The notes beneath the pieces are model-generated. The model saw only the letters and a list, made by a program, of their open reading frames with translations. It was not told the origin of the DNA and did no database searches. From NCBI RefSeq assembly GCF_014653435.1, contig NZ_BNAO01000009.1, positions 1 through 64,000 of the forward strand: a stretch of DNA of 64,000 nt, in the 5' to 3' direction. Below are positions 45,774 to 55,934 of the stretch, one piece after another; positions within the stretch are counted from its first letter, which is position 1; each line of letters starts with the position of its first letter. This stretch comes from Alishewanella longhuensis (lineage in GTDB: Bacteria; Pseudomonadota; Gammaproteobacteria; Enterobacterales; Alteromonadaceae). The translations under genes were made by a program, and so were the position numbers.

Positions 45774-46187
45774 ATGACACTTGAGCAGAAAGGTAATGGC
45801 CAGGCTTCGGCTGGGATACGCTTGGATAAGTGGCTTTGGGGCTGTCGGTTTTATAAAACCAGGGCGTTAGCAAAAGAGATGATCGAAGGCGGTAAAGTGC
45901 ATTATAATGGCCAGCGTTGCAAAGCCAGCCGATTAGTTGAACCCGGAGCCACCATCAAACTAGCGCAAGGCACGGACGACAAAATTGTTATCGTGCTTGG
46001 GCTGACCGAAAAGCGTCTATCGGCACCACTGGCACAACAGCTGTATCAGGAGACTGCCCAGAGCATTGAGCAACGCGCAGTTCGAGCAGAGTTACGCAAG
46101 ACGAATTCTTTATTTGCCCCACACCCGGATACTAAGCCAGATAAAAAGGAACGGCGGCAATTGTTATTATTAAAGTCCCAGCAGTGA
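45774..46187 (+). CDS. hslR: Ribosome-associated heat shock protein Hsp15
   Basis: 137 residues (E. coli 133). An S4 RNA-binding domain (IRLDKWLWGCRFYKTRALA, MIEGGKVHYNGQRCKASRLV) and a basic C terminus. Hsp15 binds stalled 50S subunits that carry nascent peptidyl-tRNA. AGG 7 nt before the ATG. Directly followed by hslO, as in E. coli. Confidence 0.94.
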   Translation: MTLEQKGNGQASAGIRLDKWLWGCRFYKTRALAKEMIEGGKVHYNGQRCKASRLVEPGATIKLAQGTDDKIVIVLGLTEKRLSAPLAQQLYQETAQSIEQRAVRAELRKTNSLFAPHPDTKPDKKERRQLLLLKSQQ

Positions 46188-46197
46188 GAACCTAACC

Positions 46198-47043
46198 ATG
46201 GCGTCGGATGCACTAGTACGTTTTTTATTTCAGCACAAGCATGTCAGAGGTGAGCTAAGTTATATTAATGACAGTTTGCAGCAAATGTTGGAAAACCATC
46301 AATATCCCTTACCCGTGAAGCAGCTTCTGGCAGAACTGGTGGTTGCTACCAGTTTATTAACTGCCACCTTAAAGTTTGAGGGTGAAATAGCCATGCAATT
46401 GCAAGGTGACGGCCCAGTAAAATTTGCGGCCGTCAACGGTAACCATTTGCAGCAATTTAGGGGAGTCGCCCGCTTACAGTCAGAGCTGCAAGGAGAAAGT
46501 TTTAACGAGCTTGTGGGCAACGGCTATTTAGTCGTAACCATCACCCCCAAACAAGGCGAACGCTATCAGGGCATTATTCCGCTAACCGGCAATAGTTTAA
46601 CAACCACACTTGAAGCCTACTTTGCGCAATCAGAGCAATTACCTACCCGTTTGTATATCTTTACTGACATTACCGCACAACATAGAGCAGCAGGCTTATT
46701 ACTGCAGGTACTGCCGGTAGAGCAGGATAAAGCTCGGGAAGACTTTAATGACTTAGTGACGCTAAGCGATACCCTTACTGCCACAGAGCTATTAAATCTG
46801 CCGGCAGAAGAAGTGCTATATCGTTTGTTTCATCAGGAACAGGTTGAAGTATTCCCAACACAAGCCATCCGCTTTATTTGTGGCTGCTCAAAAGAAAAAT
46901 GCGAAACAGCCCTCTTTAGTCTAGGTCGTGCGGTGGTAGCTGAACAAGTCGCTCTGGGTGGCTTAGATATGTCTTGTGAATACTGCAATACCTCGTACCA
47001 TTTTACGGCACAGGATCTGCAAGATATTCACGATAAGCTTTAG
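46198..47043 (+). CDS. hslO: Redox-regulated chaperone Hsp33
   Basis: 281 residues. The four zinc-binding cysteines, Cys228 and Cys230 (CGC) and Cys260 and Cys263 (CEYC), are intact, so oxidation-triggered activation is expected. Starts 10 nt after hslR in the same direction, making a two-gene operon. Confidence 0.95.
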   Translation: MASDALVRFLFQHKHVRGELSYINDSLQQMLENHQYPLPVKQLLAELVVATSLLTATLKFEGEIAMQLQGDGPVKFAAVNGNHLQQFRGVARLQSELQGESFNELVGNGYLVVTITPKQGERYQGIIPLTGNSLTTTLEAYFAQSEQLPTRLYIFTDITAQHRAAGLLLQVLPVEQDKAREDFNDLVTLSDTLTATELLNLPAEEVLYRLFHQEQVEVFPTQAIRFICGCSKEKCETALFSLGRAVVAEQVALGGLDMSCEYCNTSYHFTAQDLQDIHDKL

Positions 47044-47060
47044 AATCGCTCGACTTAACT

Positions 47061-47108
47061 ACAGCGACAATTAGAACTATTGACATTGTCGCTGTTAGTT
47101 TTGTTTTA
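47061..47108 (+). terminator. Terminator of hslRO
   Basis: 11-bp perfect stem ACAGCGACAAT / ATTGTCGCTGT, 13-nt loop, then TAGTTTTGTTTT. Lies between convergent hslO and envZ. Confidence 0.8.
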
Positions 47109-48416
47109 ATTAGAAAACTTTGAAGGTAATAACACCGTCACCACCAAACCACCATAGGCATGATTATGTAGCCTAATTTCCCCCTGATGCATATCAATAA
47201 TTTTTTTAATGATGGCTAATCCCAAACCTGAACCACCACTACCACGTGCTTCATCTCCTTGCACAAAGGGGCTAAACATAGCTTGCATTTTATGTTCAGG
47301 AATACCGGGACCATGATCACGAATTTCCAAATAGATGCGTTTTTGACTGCGCTCATAGCCACTGCTGATTTCAATATCACCTTCACTGTAACGTAAAGCA
47401 TTCTCCAGTAAGTTATTCAATACCCGTTTCATCGCGATGCGCCTGCACCAAATGGGAGGCAGCTGCTGATCTAAACGGGTAACCAGCTGTCGCTGTTGCA
47501 CTTGCTCAGCTTGTACGGTCTCTTCTATCAAATCATTTAAATTAATGTGCTGGAGTTCTTCTTGCTTATGATGGCGTAAATAATCGATAAACTGATCAAT
47601 AATCGCATTCATATCTTCAATATCATTAACGATCCCTTCGCGGATCCAACTGTCCTGTTCGGTCATCATCTCAGATGCTAAGCGGATGCGGGTAAGCGGT
47701 GTACGTAAATCATGCGAAACGCCGGCCATCAGCAAAGCGCGATCTTGCTCTAACTGGCGAATACCACTGGCCATATAATTGAATGCCTTGGTTACGGCAA
47801 TGATCTCTGTGGCGCCCGCCTCCTCCGACAAAGGTGCAGGAAACTCACCGCGACCAACTTGTATGGCCGCTAACTGTAAACTTTGCAATGGTCGGTTTAA
47901 ATGACGCGCCAATAACCAGCCGCCAATAACGCTAAGCACACCAATCATCAGTAAATAAAATGTGAGTAATGGAAAACTGGTCTCTTCTAATCCAGCCAAA
48001 GGTACTCTCACCCAATAATCAGGCGCAGCAGCTGAACGCACCCAAAACACAAAATTATCCGTTTGTGAAATTCTAACTTCTGCTTCAGTTTGCAGCTCTT
48101 GCGACATTTGTTGCGAGAAATAACTGTAATAGCTGGCATTGGCCAGGCCATGTAACATAGCTTGCTCTGCAGAAAATAACTGGCTGCCAGTTATTGTCTG
48201 CACATGTTTACTTATTAGAGCTTGTTCTTCTGCAGTCAGTGTTGTAACAGGTAGTAATAAGTTTACTTGTCTGGAAATAAGGTGACTAATCTGTTGGGTG
48301 CTAGGTTTGATCACATAAAATGCCACTGAAAAATACGACACCAGCTGATTAATCAATAGCAAAAAACCAATTAAAAATACCGTTTGGCCAAAGGCACTAC
48401 GCGGAAAGATACGCAT
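47106..48416 (-). CDS. envZ: Osmosensor histidine kinase EnvZ
   Basis: 436 residues. Two membrane helices (about 10-32 and 155-175), a periplasmic sensor of about 120 residues, HAMP, dimerisation helix with the phospho-His motif [15 protein letters not shown], and HATPase (N box [10 protein letters not shown] boxes DHGPGIP and GGSGLGLAI). Shares the start ATG with the ompR stop (TAATG), so the pair is co-translated. Confidence 0.93.
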   Translation of the reverse strand: MRIFPRSAFGQTVFLIGFLLLINQLVSYFSVAFYVIKPSTQQISHLISRQVNLLLPVTTLTAEEQALISKHVQTITGSQLFSAEQAMLHGLANASYYSYFSQQMSQELQTEAEVRISQTDNFVFWVRSAAAPDYWVRVPLAGLEETSFPLLTFYLLMIGVLSVIGGWLLARHLNRPLQSLQLAAIQVGRGEFPAPLSEEAGATEIIAVTKAFNYMASGIRQLEQDRALLMAGVSHDLRTPLTRIRLASEMMTEQDSWIREGIVNDIEDMNAIIDQFIDYLRHHKQEELQHINLNDLIEETVQAEQVQQRQLVTRLDQQLPPIWCRRIAMKRVLNNLLENALRYSEGDIEISSGYERSQKRIYLEIRDHGPGIPEHKMQAMFSPFVQGDEARGSGGSGLGLAIIKKIIDMHQGEIRLHNHAYGGLVVTVLLPSKFSN

Positions 48417-49138
48417 TAATTTAAACGACCATCTGGCACAAACACATAACCTAAACCCCAGACCGTTTGAATATACCGCGGGTTCGTCGCATCATCTTCT
48501 AGCATCCGGCGTAAACGCGATACCTGCACATCGATACTTCGCTCCATGGCAGAGTAATCACGGCCACGGGCCTGATTCATCAATTTATCACGGGATAAGG
48601 GCTCACGTGGATGACTGACTAATACCTTCAACACAGCATATTCACCGCTAGTCAAAGGCAGTGCTTGCTCGCCTTTAAACATCTCGCGGGTTGCCAGATT
48701 AAAGCGAAAAGGCCCGAATTCAATGATGCTTTCTTCCTGACTGGGCGCGCCCGGTGCTTCTTTGGTTTTCCGACGCAGCACTGCGCGAATACGCGCTAAT
48801 AGCTCTCGAGGGTTAAAGGGTTTTGGCAGATAATCGTCTGCGCCCATTTCCAGACCAATAATACGATCAACTTCATCTCCTTTAGCTGTTAGCATGATGA
48901 TAGGAATATCATTTTCTTGCTGGCGTAGTTTACGGCAAATGGCTAAACCATCTTCGCCAGGTAGCATTAAATCCAGCACTAGCAAATGAAAATGTTCACG
49001 CTCCATTAAACGCTGCATTTGTTCAAAGTTAGCAACGCTACGTACCTGATAACCTTGTTCAACCAGATACCTTTCCAACAAGGCGCGTAAACGTAAATCA
49101 TCGTCTACTACAAGAATTTTGGTTGTCTCTGTGACCAC
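48416..49138 (-). CDS. ompR: Response regulator OmpR
   Basis: 240 residues. Receiver domain with the acidic pocket (VVDDD, 10-14) and phospho-acceptor Asp56 in [11 protein letters not shown]-terminal winged helix (about 138-238; [13 protein letters not shown], then [21 protein letters not shown]). Controls outer membrane and osmotic genes with EnvZ. Starts at GTG with AAGGA 7 nt upstream. Confidence 0.95.
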   Translation of the reverse strand: MVTETTKILVVDDDLRLRALLERYLVEQGYQVRSVANFEQMQRLMEREHFHLLVLDLMLPGEDGLAICRKLRQQENDIPIIMLTAKGDEVDRIIGLEMGADDYLPKPFNPRELLARIRAVLRRKTKEAPGAPSQEESIIEFGPFRFNLATREMFKGEQALPLTSGEYAVLKVLVSHPREPLSRDKLMNQARGRDYSAMERSIDVQVSRLRRMLEDDATNPRYIQTVWGLGYVFVPDGRLN

Positions 49139-49174
49139 TGCGCTATCCTTATTCAGGTTTTAGGGTCACTATAA

Positions 49175-49208
49175 ACGAAAATACCGCCTTTGCATTAGCC
49201 TGGCGGTA
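49175..49208 (-). terminator. Terminator of the small lipoprotein gene
   Basis: TACCGCC / GGCGGTA stem (7 bp) with TTTTCGTTT following on the minus strand, between the small lipoprotein gene and ompR. It would also help insulate ompR from upstream transcription. Confidence 0.6.
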
Positions 49209-49229
49209 CAAAGAATGTTACAAAGTTTT

Positions 49230-49442
49230 TCAGTTATCTGGCGTATCGGTTTCCGGCGTTTTTTTCACCGGCGGATTAACCCAATAAATACGAGGACTAT
49301 GGCTCGCTTTACGCGAGGCGGCTTCTACTTGCTTTATATACTCCTGGTCAATCTGCGCCCGTGCCGATAACGTATGATGAGTGCTACAAGCACTCAAACT
49401 GAACAAACTAACCAGTAAAATACCTTTCATTACCCTTTTCAT
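49230..49442 (-). CDS. Small lipoprotein of unknown function
   Basis: 70 residues. Signal ends in the lipobox LSAC (Cys19), followed by a basic mature region with IYWVNPPVKK near the C terminus. GAGG 8 nt before the ATG. Upstream of ompR-envZ and transcribed in the same direction, but a terminator separates it from them. No family named. Confidence 0.72.
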   Translation of the reverse strand: MKRVMKGILLVSLFSLSACSTHHTLSARAQIDQEYIKQVEAASRKASHSPRIYWVNPPVKKTPETDTPDN

Positions 49443-49656
49443 GATCTACACCTCTTAAACTCAGGTTTAACCTTATTTAGTGTAGTTTTAGTTTATTTTT
49501 CAACCAGTGCTAACTTAGTGTTGGACCTGTAACAAAAGGCATAAATTGGCTAAAAAGCTTTACGCCGGCTGGGACTTTAGCCGATAATCGGCCGCATTGC
49601 GGGCAACCGGTTTGCAACGCTGCTTTACTCTTTACCAGCAAGGCGAACGCAGAACA

Positions 49657-50154
49657 GTGAAAAGACCTATTAGTAAAACCTTGCTGATCACCCGCGCAGG
49701 TTATCAGCAGCTAAAAAATGAACATGACGAGCTTTGGTTTAAAAAACGACCCGAAGTAACAAAAATTGTCACCTGGGCTGCCAGCTTGGGCGATCGCTCA
49801 GAAAATGCCGATTATCAATACAACAAGCGACTGCTTAGGCAGATCGACGGCCGCTTACGCTTTTTGCGCAAACGGTTGGAAAACCTCACTATTGTTGACT
49901 ATTCACCACAACAGGCTGGCCGGGTATTTTTTGGTGCCTGGGTAAGCATAGAAGATGATGATGGCAACACCTTAAGCTTTCGTATTGTCGGCCCGGATGA
50001 AATTTATGGCCGCAATGACTATATCTCCATCGATTCACCCATGGCCCGCGCACTGTTAAAAAAGCAAATTGATGATATGGCGACAGTGCAAACGCCAACA
50101 GGAAGTAGAGACTGGTATATCCTGGACATTCAATATCCAGATGCCAACAGCTAG
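49657..50154 (+). CDS. greB: Transcription elongation factor GreB
   Basis: 165 residues from a GTG start that matches the E. coli start (158 residues); the frame is open further upstream from a TTG at 49597. GreB cleaves the RNA of arrested elongation complexes. The coiled-coil tip with the metal-coordinating acidic residues in [21 protein letters not shown] and the FKBP-like C-terminal domain ([33 protein letters not shown]) are intact. 11 nt before tex. Confidence 0.93.
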   Translation: MKRPISKTLLITRAGYQQLKNEHDELWFKKRPEVTKIVTWAASLGDRSENADYQYNKRLLRQIDGRLRFLRKRLENLTIVDYSPQQAGRVFFGAWVSIEDDDGNTLSFRIVGPDEIYGRNDYISIDSPMARALLKKQIDDMATVQTPTGSRDWYILDIQYPDANS

Positions 50155-50165
50155 CAGGAAAAACT

Positions 50166-52469
50166 ATGTCTATGATTGTTAAGCAGATCGCTGCGGAAAT
50201 TGCGGCTCGTCCTGAGCAAGTTGCCGCCGCCATTGCCTTATTAGATGAAGGGGCAACAGTCCCTTTTATTGCCCGCTACCGCAAAGAAGTGACAGGCGCA
50301 TTGGATGACACCCAGCTACGTACGCTCGATCAGCGCTTAAGCTATTTACGTGAATTAGAAGACCGGCGGCAGGTCATCTTAAAAACCATCGCTGAGCAGG
50401 GCAAACTGACACCTGCCTTAGAGAAGGAAATTTTGGCCGCCGATAACAAAACCCGGCTGGAAGATTTATATCTGCCCTACAAAACTAAAAGACGGACCAA
50501 AGGCCAGCTAGCAATTGAAGCCGGCATGCAACCGCTGGCCCAGGCTTTGTTGGCTAACCCACTGCTAAACCCGGAACAAGCAGCATTGGACTATCTCAAC
50601 CCAGACGCCGGTTACGTGGATGCCAAAGCCGTGCTAGAGGGAGCCAAATATATTTTAATGGAGCAATTTGCCGAAGACGCCGACTTACTGGCTCGTTTGC
50701 GCCAATATTTAAGCGCAAATGCTCAGCTGCAAAGCAGCGTGGCTGCTGGCAAAGAAGCAGAGGGCGCCAAGTTTAGTGATTACTTTTCACATAGTGAGTC
50801 GTTAAAAAACGTACCATCCCATCGCGCCCTGGCGATGTTCCGTGGTCGCAACGAAGGTATTTTACAACTGCAATTAGTGCCAGATGCCACGGCGGAGCAA
50901 CCGCATGCCATTTGTGAGCAAATGGTGGCCGAGCATTTTACTATCCGGCAGCTTGATCGGCCCGCCGATGCTTTCTTGCGTACCGTGGTGCAATGGACCT
51001 GGAAAGTTAAATTGCAGCTGCATCTGGAAAACGATTTACTCAGTGAGCTGCGCGAGCGCGCCGAGGCAGAAGCCATTAATGTGTTTGCCCGTAACTTAAA
51101 AGACTTACTAATGTCAGCCCCTGCCGGTATGCGCCCGACCCTGGCGCTGGATCCAGGGCTACGTACCGGCGTAAAAGTAACAGCCCTGGATGAAACCGGT
51201 AAGTTGCTTAACTACACCACTATTTACCCACATGCGCCGCAGAATCAATGGGACAGATCGCTACAGATATTAATTGCCCTTTGCAAAGAATATCAGATTG
51301 AACTGATAGCTGTGGGTAATGGCACAGCATCGCGAGAAACCGATAAGCTGGCCGGCGAAGTTCTTAAAGCGCTGCCGCAGCAGCGACTGAGTAAAATTAT
51401 GGTATCGGAAGCCGGTGCCTCAGTTTACTCTGCCTCTGAGCTGGCCGCGTTGGAATTCCCGGAGCTGGATGTATCACTACGGGGAGCAGTATCTATTGGT
51501 CGCCGCCTGCAAGATCCACTGGCCGAGCTGGTAAAAATAGAGCCCAAAGCCATAGGCGTTGGCCAATATCAGCATGATGTTAACCAAAGCTTGTTAACCA
51601 AATCGCTGGATGCCGTGGTGGAGGATTGCGTAAATGCGGTTGGTGTTGATTTGAATACCGCCTCTGCCGCACTGCTTGCCCGTGTGGCTGGTTTAAATAA
51701 AACGCTGGCACAAAATATTGTGCAGTACCGTGATGAAAATGGCCGTTTTACCGAGCGCAAACAGCTATTAAAAGTGCCTCGCCTTGGCCCTAAAGCCTAT
51801 GAGCAAGCAGCAGGCTTTTTACGTATCAATGATGGCAAAAATCCACTGGATGCCTCCGGCGTGCACCCGGAAGCTTACCCACTGGTAGAAAAAATTCTGG
51901 CTGCGCATCAAAAAAGCGTCGAGCAGATTATTGGTAACAGCAGCTTTCTACATAAAGTCGACCCGGCTCAATTCGTCGATGAGCACTTCGGCTTACTGAC
52001 CATTGCCGATATTTTAAAAGAGCTGGATAAACCAGGGCGGGACCCACGGCCAGAGTTTAAAATGGCTAACTTTAAAGACGGGGTAGAAAAGCTGTCAGAT
52101 CTGGAACCCGGCATGTTACTGGAGGGCGTGGTGACTAACGTCACCAACTTTGGGGCCTTTGTGGATATTGGTGTGCATCAGGATGGTTTGGTGCATATCT
52201 CATCGCTGGCAGATAAATTTGTCAGTGATCCGCATCAGGTGGTGAAAGCCGGTGACATTGTAAAAGTAAAAGTATTAGAAGTGGATCAAGCGCGTAAACG
52301 TATTGCCCTGACCATGCGGTTAGATGAGCAAGCCAGCCCGCGCAACGAAAATGCCGGCAATAAAGCGCCGGTAAAAGCCGCAAAAGCGACACCGAAACCG
52401 GCAACAGATAGCAGCAATGCCGCCATGGGTAATGCGTTTGCTGCCGCCTTGTCTAAACTGAAAAAGTAG
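50166..52469 (+). CDS. tex: RNA-binding transcription accessory protein Tex
   Basis: 767 residues (E. coli YhgF 773). Tex-N helical domain, YqgF-like RNase H fold ([20 protein letters not shown], about 326-345), HhH repeats (about 480-600), and a C-terminal S1 RNA-binding domain (about 648-720; [21 protein letters not shown]). Ends in a Lys/Ala-rich tail. AGGA 6 nt upstream; probably in an operon with greB. Confidence 0.95.
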   Translation: MSMIVKQIAAEIAARPEQVAAAIALLDEGATVPFIARYRKEVTGALDDTQLRTLDQRLSYLRELEDRRQVILKTIAEQGKLTPALEKEILAADNKTRLEDLYLPYKTKRRTKGQLAIEAGMQPLAQALLANPLLNPEQAALDYLNPDAGYVDAKAVLEGAKYILMEQFAEDADLLARLRQYLSANAQLQSSVAAGKEAEGAKFSDYFSHSESLKNVPSHRALAMFRGRNEGILQLQLVPDATAEQPHAICEQMVAEHFTIRQLDRPADAFLRTVVQWTWKVKLQLHLENDLLSELRERAEAEAINVFARNLKDLLMSAPAGMRPTLALDPGLRTGVKVTALDETGKLLNYTTIYPHAPQNQWDRSLQILIALCKEYQIELIAVGNGTASRETDKLAGEVLKALPQQRLSKIMVSEAGASVYSASELAALEFPELDVSLRGAVSIGRRLQDPLAELVKIEPKAIGVGQYQHDVNQSLLTKSLDAVVEDCVNAVGVDLNTASAALLARVAGLNKTLAQNIVQYRDENGRFTERKQLLKVPRLGPKAYEQAAGFLRINDGKNPLDASGVHPEAYPLVEKILAAHQKSVEQIIGNSSFLHKVDPAQFVDEHFGLLTIADILKELDKPGRDPRPEFKMANFKDGVEKLSDLEPGMLLEGVVTNVTNFGAFVDIGVHQDGLVHISSLADKFVSDPHQVVKAGDIVKVKVLEVDQARKRIALTMRLDEQASPRNENAGNKAPVKAAKATPKPATDSSNAAMGNAFAAALSKLKK

Positions 52470-52475
52470 TCAGCT

Positions 52476-52501
52476 AGCCTGCGCTATTTATAGTGCAGGC
52501 T
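52476..52501 (+). terminator. Hairpin downstream of tex
   Basis: 11-bp stem AGCCTGCGCTA / TAGTGCAGGCT (one G-U pair) with loop TTTA, right after the tex stop and before the convergent frameshifted gene. No U-tract. Confidence 0.5.
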
Positions 52502-52504
52502 TAA

Positions 52505-53618
52505 CTACTGCAATTGCGGGTGGCGCATCTTATGGATGTCGGCCCGCGGTAACATCGATAATTCAAACAACAAACGCTGGTTAACGGTGTCAAAGCTCAT
52601 CACACTTTGCAAGTGTAGTTGGTCTGGAGGCAACAAGATGAGATCTTTGGTCTGTTGCTGCTCAGTATCGTAATAGCTGACTAAAAGCTGGCCAGGCTTT
52701 TGTTGTAAAAAATAAATCTTGTTATCTGCGACCGCCCAGGCCGTTCTGGAGCTAAAGATCTGGCCACTTAATAGTTGCACTTCCTGGCCATTTGGTAATA
52801 ACTGCCACAGGCCGCGGTTACGGCCTTTACTAAAATACAGTTTGTCGGCGGCAGGCATTTGCGCCCAAACCCCACCACGAGTAGTAAGCTGCTGTACTTG
52901 CTTATCCTGAATAGTGATACTGAATAAGTTACCATTGTGCGAGAAAATAACCGCACTATCGTCATACCACCAACTAATCTGGCCATGCCAACGCACGCCA
53001 GTTTGTAATTGGGTTAACCGGCCTGTTTTAACCTCAAGCAGCATTAACTTATCATTCTCTTCTGCTGGCAAGCGGCCAACAAAAGCAATATAACGGCCAT
53101 CATTAGACCACTGCGGGTATTTCACCATGCCAAAGAGTTGAGTTAACTGCTCGCGCTGTTCCATTTGGGCATCGGCGCGCCAAATCTCCATATAGCCTGA
53201 TTCGTTACTCACATAGACCAAGGCATGTAAAGCCTCGCTATAATCTGGTGCTTCATAGCGCGCTTCTGCAGCGGTTAACGGGAATATCGCTTAATACCGC
53301 AAGTGAGCTGGCCTCTGCGCGACTTGGCACTGCGACTTGATTGGTAGGACGCACTGCAATTGGCTTGTTATAAGCACAGCGAGGCACTATGACTTCGGCT
53401 ACCGTTTGTTGCTGTTCTATGACTTGCTGTGCACAAAGCCATTTCACGGTGAGTTGGGTCTCAGTTTCGTCAAAAAAAGCGTAAGGACCATCATCAGCTA
53501 GCAGGAGAGTGTTCTGTGCTACTGGAGTAGGCTCGGTGCCAGTGACAGAAATGAAGTTCGAGACATAGTAAGCAAGTGCAGGTAGTAAAATTAAGGCTGC
53601 AAGTATCCATCGTATCAT
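52505..53618 (-). pseudogene. Frameshifted membrane-anchored TolB/PD40 beta-propeller gene
   Basis: Two frames join at 53272-53274. The first (53618 to 53253) encodes an N-terminal membrane helix (about 4-22) and about 95 residues ending DIPVNRCRSAL. The second (53221 to 52505) begins without a proper start and encodes PD40/TolB-like repeats (YVSNESGYMEIWRADAQ, IAFVGRLP). Dropping one C of AACCGCTGC restores NAAEARYEAPDYSEALHALVYVSNESG, a continuous typical propeller entry. A single-base insertion, or a sequencing error, broke the gene. AGGA precedes the start. Usual relatives carry an N-terminal DNA-binding domain, which is absent here. Confidence 0.75.
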
Positions 53619-53865
53619 TGCGATATCCTGTTAATGATATTTAAATTGGCCAGTGCGTTAACCCGAACAATCGGGTAACAACAGCGTTGTATGGCAGCAT
53701 GAATTAATATTTGGAGGGGAACAATCTACAACATCCGGCGTAAGCACTATTCTCAGCCGTTTTTATCTCTATTTTTAATCTATTTAGGCAGATGAACTTT
53801 TTTAGGATATGCCGCGCGCTGAACAGCGGATTTTTATACAAATCGGGGCTTTTGATAATCAGAGG

Positions 53866-54756
53866 TTAGGCTTGCTGTAGGTATTGTTTGACGCTGGGCT
53901 CCGTCGCCAATTGATAAAAGTTCTGAATAACAGCACTACGTTGTTGCATCAGCGGCGAACGTTCTAACCGCTCACGTTGTGGTATGACGATATCAGCAAC
54001 CTTAGCGTCACTCTCAACAGCACTATCATCGCTTGCTAATGCGGATGAGCCGGTTTGTGTCGCCGCTGTCGGGGAGGACGTATTACGCTGCTGTGATTGC
54101 TCAGCAATCAGTTCGGCTTGAGCTTGCAACAAACGATTAGTCGCTTCCGAGGCTATGCTGCGATCTGCAGCCGATGGCTCTGCCGGCGCCATGGCAGCAG
54201 CCTTAACCTGCTGCATTTTTTGAATAGTGGCTTGCGGGTCGCCGGCAACCGGTGCCAGGTCAATCTGCACTTCACCACCTACTGCATAACGACGGCCATC
54301 AGGACCTTGCTGATATTCGTAGCTAGGAGTACCGGCATAGCGGCCTCCGACCGTGGCATGCGCTTGTTCATGCGCCCGAACCTCCTGATCGCGGGCCTGT
54401 AACTCACGTAGCTCTTGCTGCTCAGCACTGGCTTGCTGTTCCGCTTGCTCCTGTTGCGAAGATTGTTGCTCGGAAGAAGATTGTTGATCTGAAGATGAGG
54501 ATTCCTCCTCTCGCCCAGTTATCGCTTGCTGGGTTTCTGTTTCTTTGCCGTTGCTGTCATACAGGGTAACTGCTGGATTATTGCTTCCGGCACTACGATT
54601 ACGCTCATCGCTATTTACCCCACGCTCTGCCGCGCCTTTCTCCATCTCACGCACAGGTTCTACCAATTCACGCCGTTGCATATCACGCCGCGCTTGCTCC
54701 GTCGGAGGGTTGGCGGTGTTAATGCTGACGTTGGGGTAGTACGAGGTAATTTGCAT
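53866..54756 (-). CDS. SprA-related putative metalloprotease (CJM1_0395 family)
   Basis: 296 residues, no signal peptide. A long Ser/Glu/Gln-rich low-complexity region (about 75-120) leads to a conserved core VRAHEQAHATVGGRYAGTPS (about 126-145) with a HExxH-like HEQAH motif, then YEYQQGPDGRRYAVGGEVQID. This matches the SprA-related/putative metalloprotease family (PF12118). The function is unknown; the gene precedes no secretion signal. It is followed upstream (54774-55076) by a flagellar-like protein gene in the same direction, 17 nt apart. Confidence 0.8.
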   Translation of the reverse strand: MQITSYYPNVSINTANPPTEQARRDMQRRELVEPVREMEKGAAERGVNSDERNRSAGSNNPAVTLYDSNGKETETQQAITGREEESSSSDQQSSSEQQSSQQEQAEQQASAEQQELRELQARDQEVRAHEQAHATVGGRYAGTPSYEYQQGPDGRRYAVGGEVQIDLAPVAGDPQATIQKMQQVKAAAMAPAEPSAADRSIASEATNRLLQAQAELIAEQSQQRNTSSPTAATQTGSSALASDDSAVESDAKVADIVIPQRERLERSPLMQQRSAVIQNFYQLATEPSVKQYLQQA

Positions 54757-54773
54757 AAGCTAGCTCATACACT

Positions 54774-55076
54774 TCAAACGCGAACGTCTATAATACTGCC
54801 CAGCATCTCATCTGCAGTGCGCAACGAGCGAACATTTGCTTGGGCTTGCTGTTGCTGCTGTTCCATACGCACTAGAGACTGCGTCACATCCTGTGTTGAT
54901 GTCGCTGTTTGTGTTTGCACCGGCGTAGTCTCAGACCGTTCTTGCACCGCCACATCTTGTTCCTGTTGGCGATTCTGTTGTGTTTGCCGATTGATATTAA
55001 TCGTTTCCTCAGTAATACCGGCAGAGGCGCGTTGCAAACCTTGCATACCCGCATTAAACGCAGATTGTATTTGCAT
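54774..55076 (-). CDS. Small flagellar-rod-like protein
   Basis: 100 residues from the ATG at 55076 (AGGAG 7 nt upstream). The N terminus (IQSAFNAGMQGLQRASAGITEETININ, about residues 3-28) and the C terminus (ANVRSLRTADEMLGSIIDVRV, about 80-100) look like the D0 helices of flagellar axial proteins such as FlgC, FlgG or FlgK, joined by a Gln/Thr-rich linker with no D1 domain. No flagellar genes lie nearby. Directly upstream of the SprA-like gene, probably one operon. Confidence 0.7.
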   Translation of the reverse strand: MQIQSAFNAGMQGLQRASAGITEETININRQTQQNRQQEQDVAVQERSETTPVQTQTATSTQDVTQSLVRMEQQQQQAQANVRSLRTADEMLGSIIDVRV

Positions 55077-55136
55077 AACTTCACTCCTAGAAAACACCAT
55101 AGCTCAATTATTGACCAAAACCATCAAAAAAGAAAG

Positions 55137-55901
55137 CTAATCTGCAAGTTCGGCCCAATTAGTTAGCCATTGTACAAAATCGGGTAGATGTGAAATAAAG
55201 GGGGCATGCGACGCTTTCTCAAACACAGTAAATTTGCCGCTGGGTACTAATTGTTGTAGCAGCGGCACCACACCTACAGGCACTAACGAATCTAACCGAC
55301 CAAAGCAGCCACTAACAGGTTGAGATAAGCTCGGTAGTAGGTTGCGCAAGTCTTGTTCAGCTAACAAACGTAAAGCCCCCTGTACAGCAGCCGGCTCAGG
55401 TAACGGGTAAGCCGCTATAGTTTGACGTAACTGCTGAATATCAGCGCGTGCATGTTCAGATCCCATTGCTTGAATCGCTAAAAACCGTTGAATAGTCAGC
55501 GCAATATTTTCGCTCAGTGCCGCAGCAAACTGCTGCAATACCTTAGCTTGCATTCCAGGCCAATCCGTGGTTGCTAAAAAGCACGGCGATGCTGCACATA
55601 GCCCCAGACGGGCGACTTTATGCGGATATTGTTTGGCTAAAGCAATAGCCAACAAACCACCAAGCGACCAACCACATACATAGCTATTGTCCGGAACTTG
55701 CTCAGCGAGCTGCGCCACGACCTCTGCTAACTGATAAGATGCTGGAAAATCACGATTTTGGCCAAACCCCGGCAAATCAGGCGTGATCAAATTGCACCGA
55801 TCTGGCAAAAGCGCTTTAACACCTTGCCAAACCCCACTATTTAATCCCCAGCCATGAAAAAGCACCAACGAGGGCTGAGCAATTTTCTGATTCTCTGCCA
55901 T
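55137..55901 (-). CDS. bioH: Pimeloyl-[ACP] methyl ester esterase BioH
   Basis: 254 residues (E. coli 256). Alpha/beta hydrolase with oxyanion-region HGWGLNSGVW (16-25), nucleophile Ser79 in CGWSLGG, Asp near FGRLDSLVP and His in ASHAPF. Frees pimeloyl-ACP for biotin synthesis. Divergent from comF/gntX, as in E. coli. Confidence 0.93.
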   Translation of the reverse strand: MAENQKIAQPSLVLFHGWGLNSGVWQGVKALLPDRCNLITPDLPGFGQNRDFPASYQLAEVVAQLAEQVPDNSYVCGWSLGGLLAIALAKQYPHKVARLGLCAASPCFLATTDWPGMQAKVLQQFAAALSENIALTIQRFLAIQAMGSEHARADIQQLRQTIAAYPLPEPAAVQGALRLLAEQDLRNLLPSLSQPVSGCFGRLDSLVPVGVVPLLQQLVPSGKFTVFEKASHAPFISHLPDFVQWLTNWAELAD

Positions 55902-55934
55902 GCTTACCTTATGTTTTAGAATGCTAATAGTATT

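Noticed and set aside
53253-53300. Programmed frameshift in the propeller gene
   Set aside because: No slippery heptamer or downstream pseudoknot seen at the join; a simple insertion is the easier explanation.
54526-55140. Plus-strand 204-codon frame antisense to the SprA-like and flagellar-like genes
   Set aside because: Cysteine-rich translation of the complementary Gln/Glu/Ser-rich coding strand; no ribosome site, and both opposite genes have good starts.
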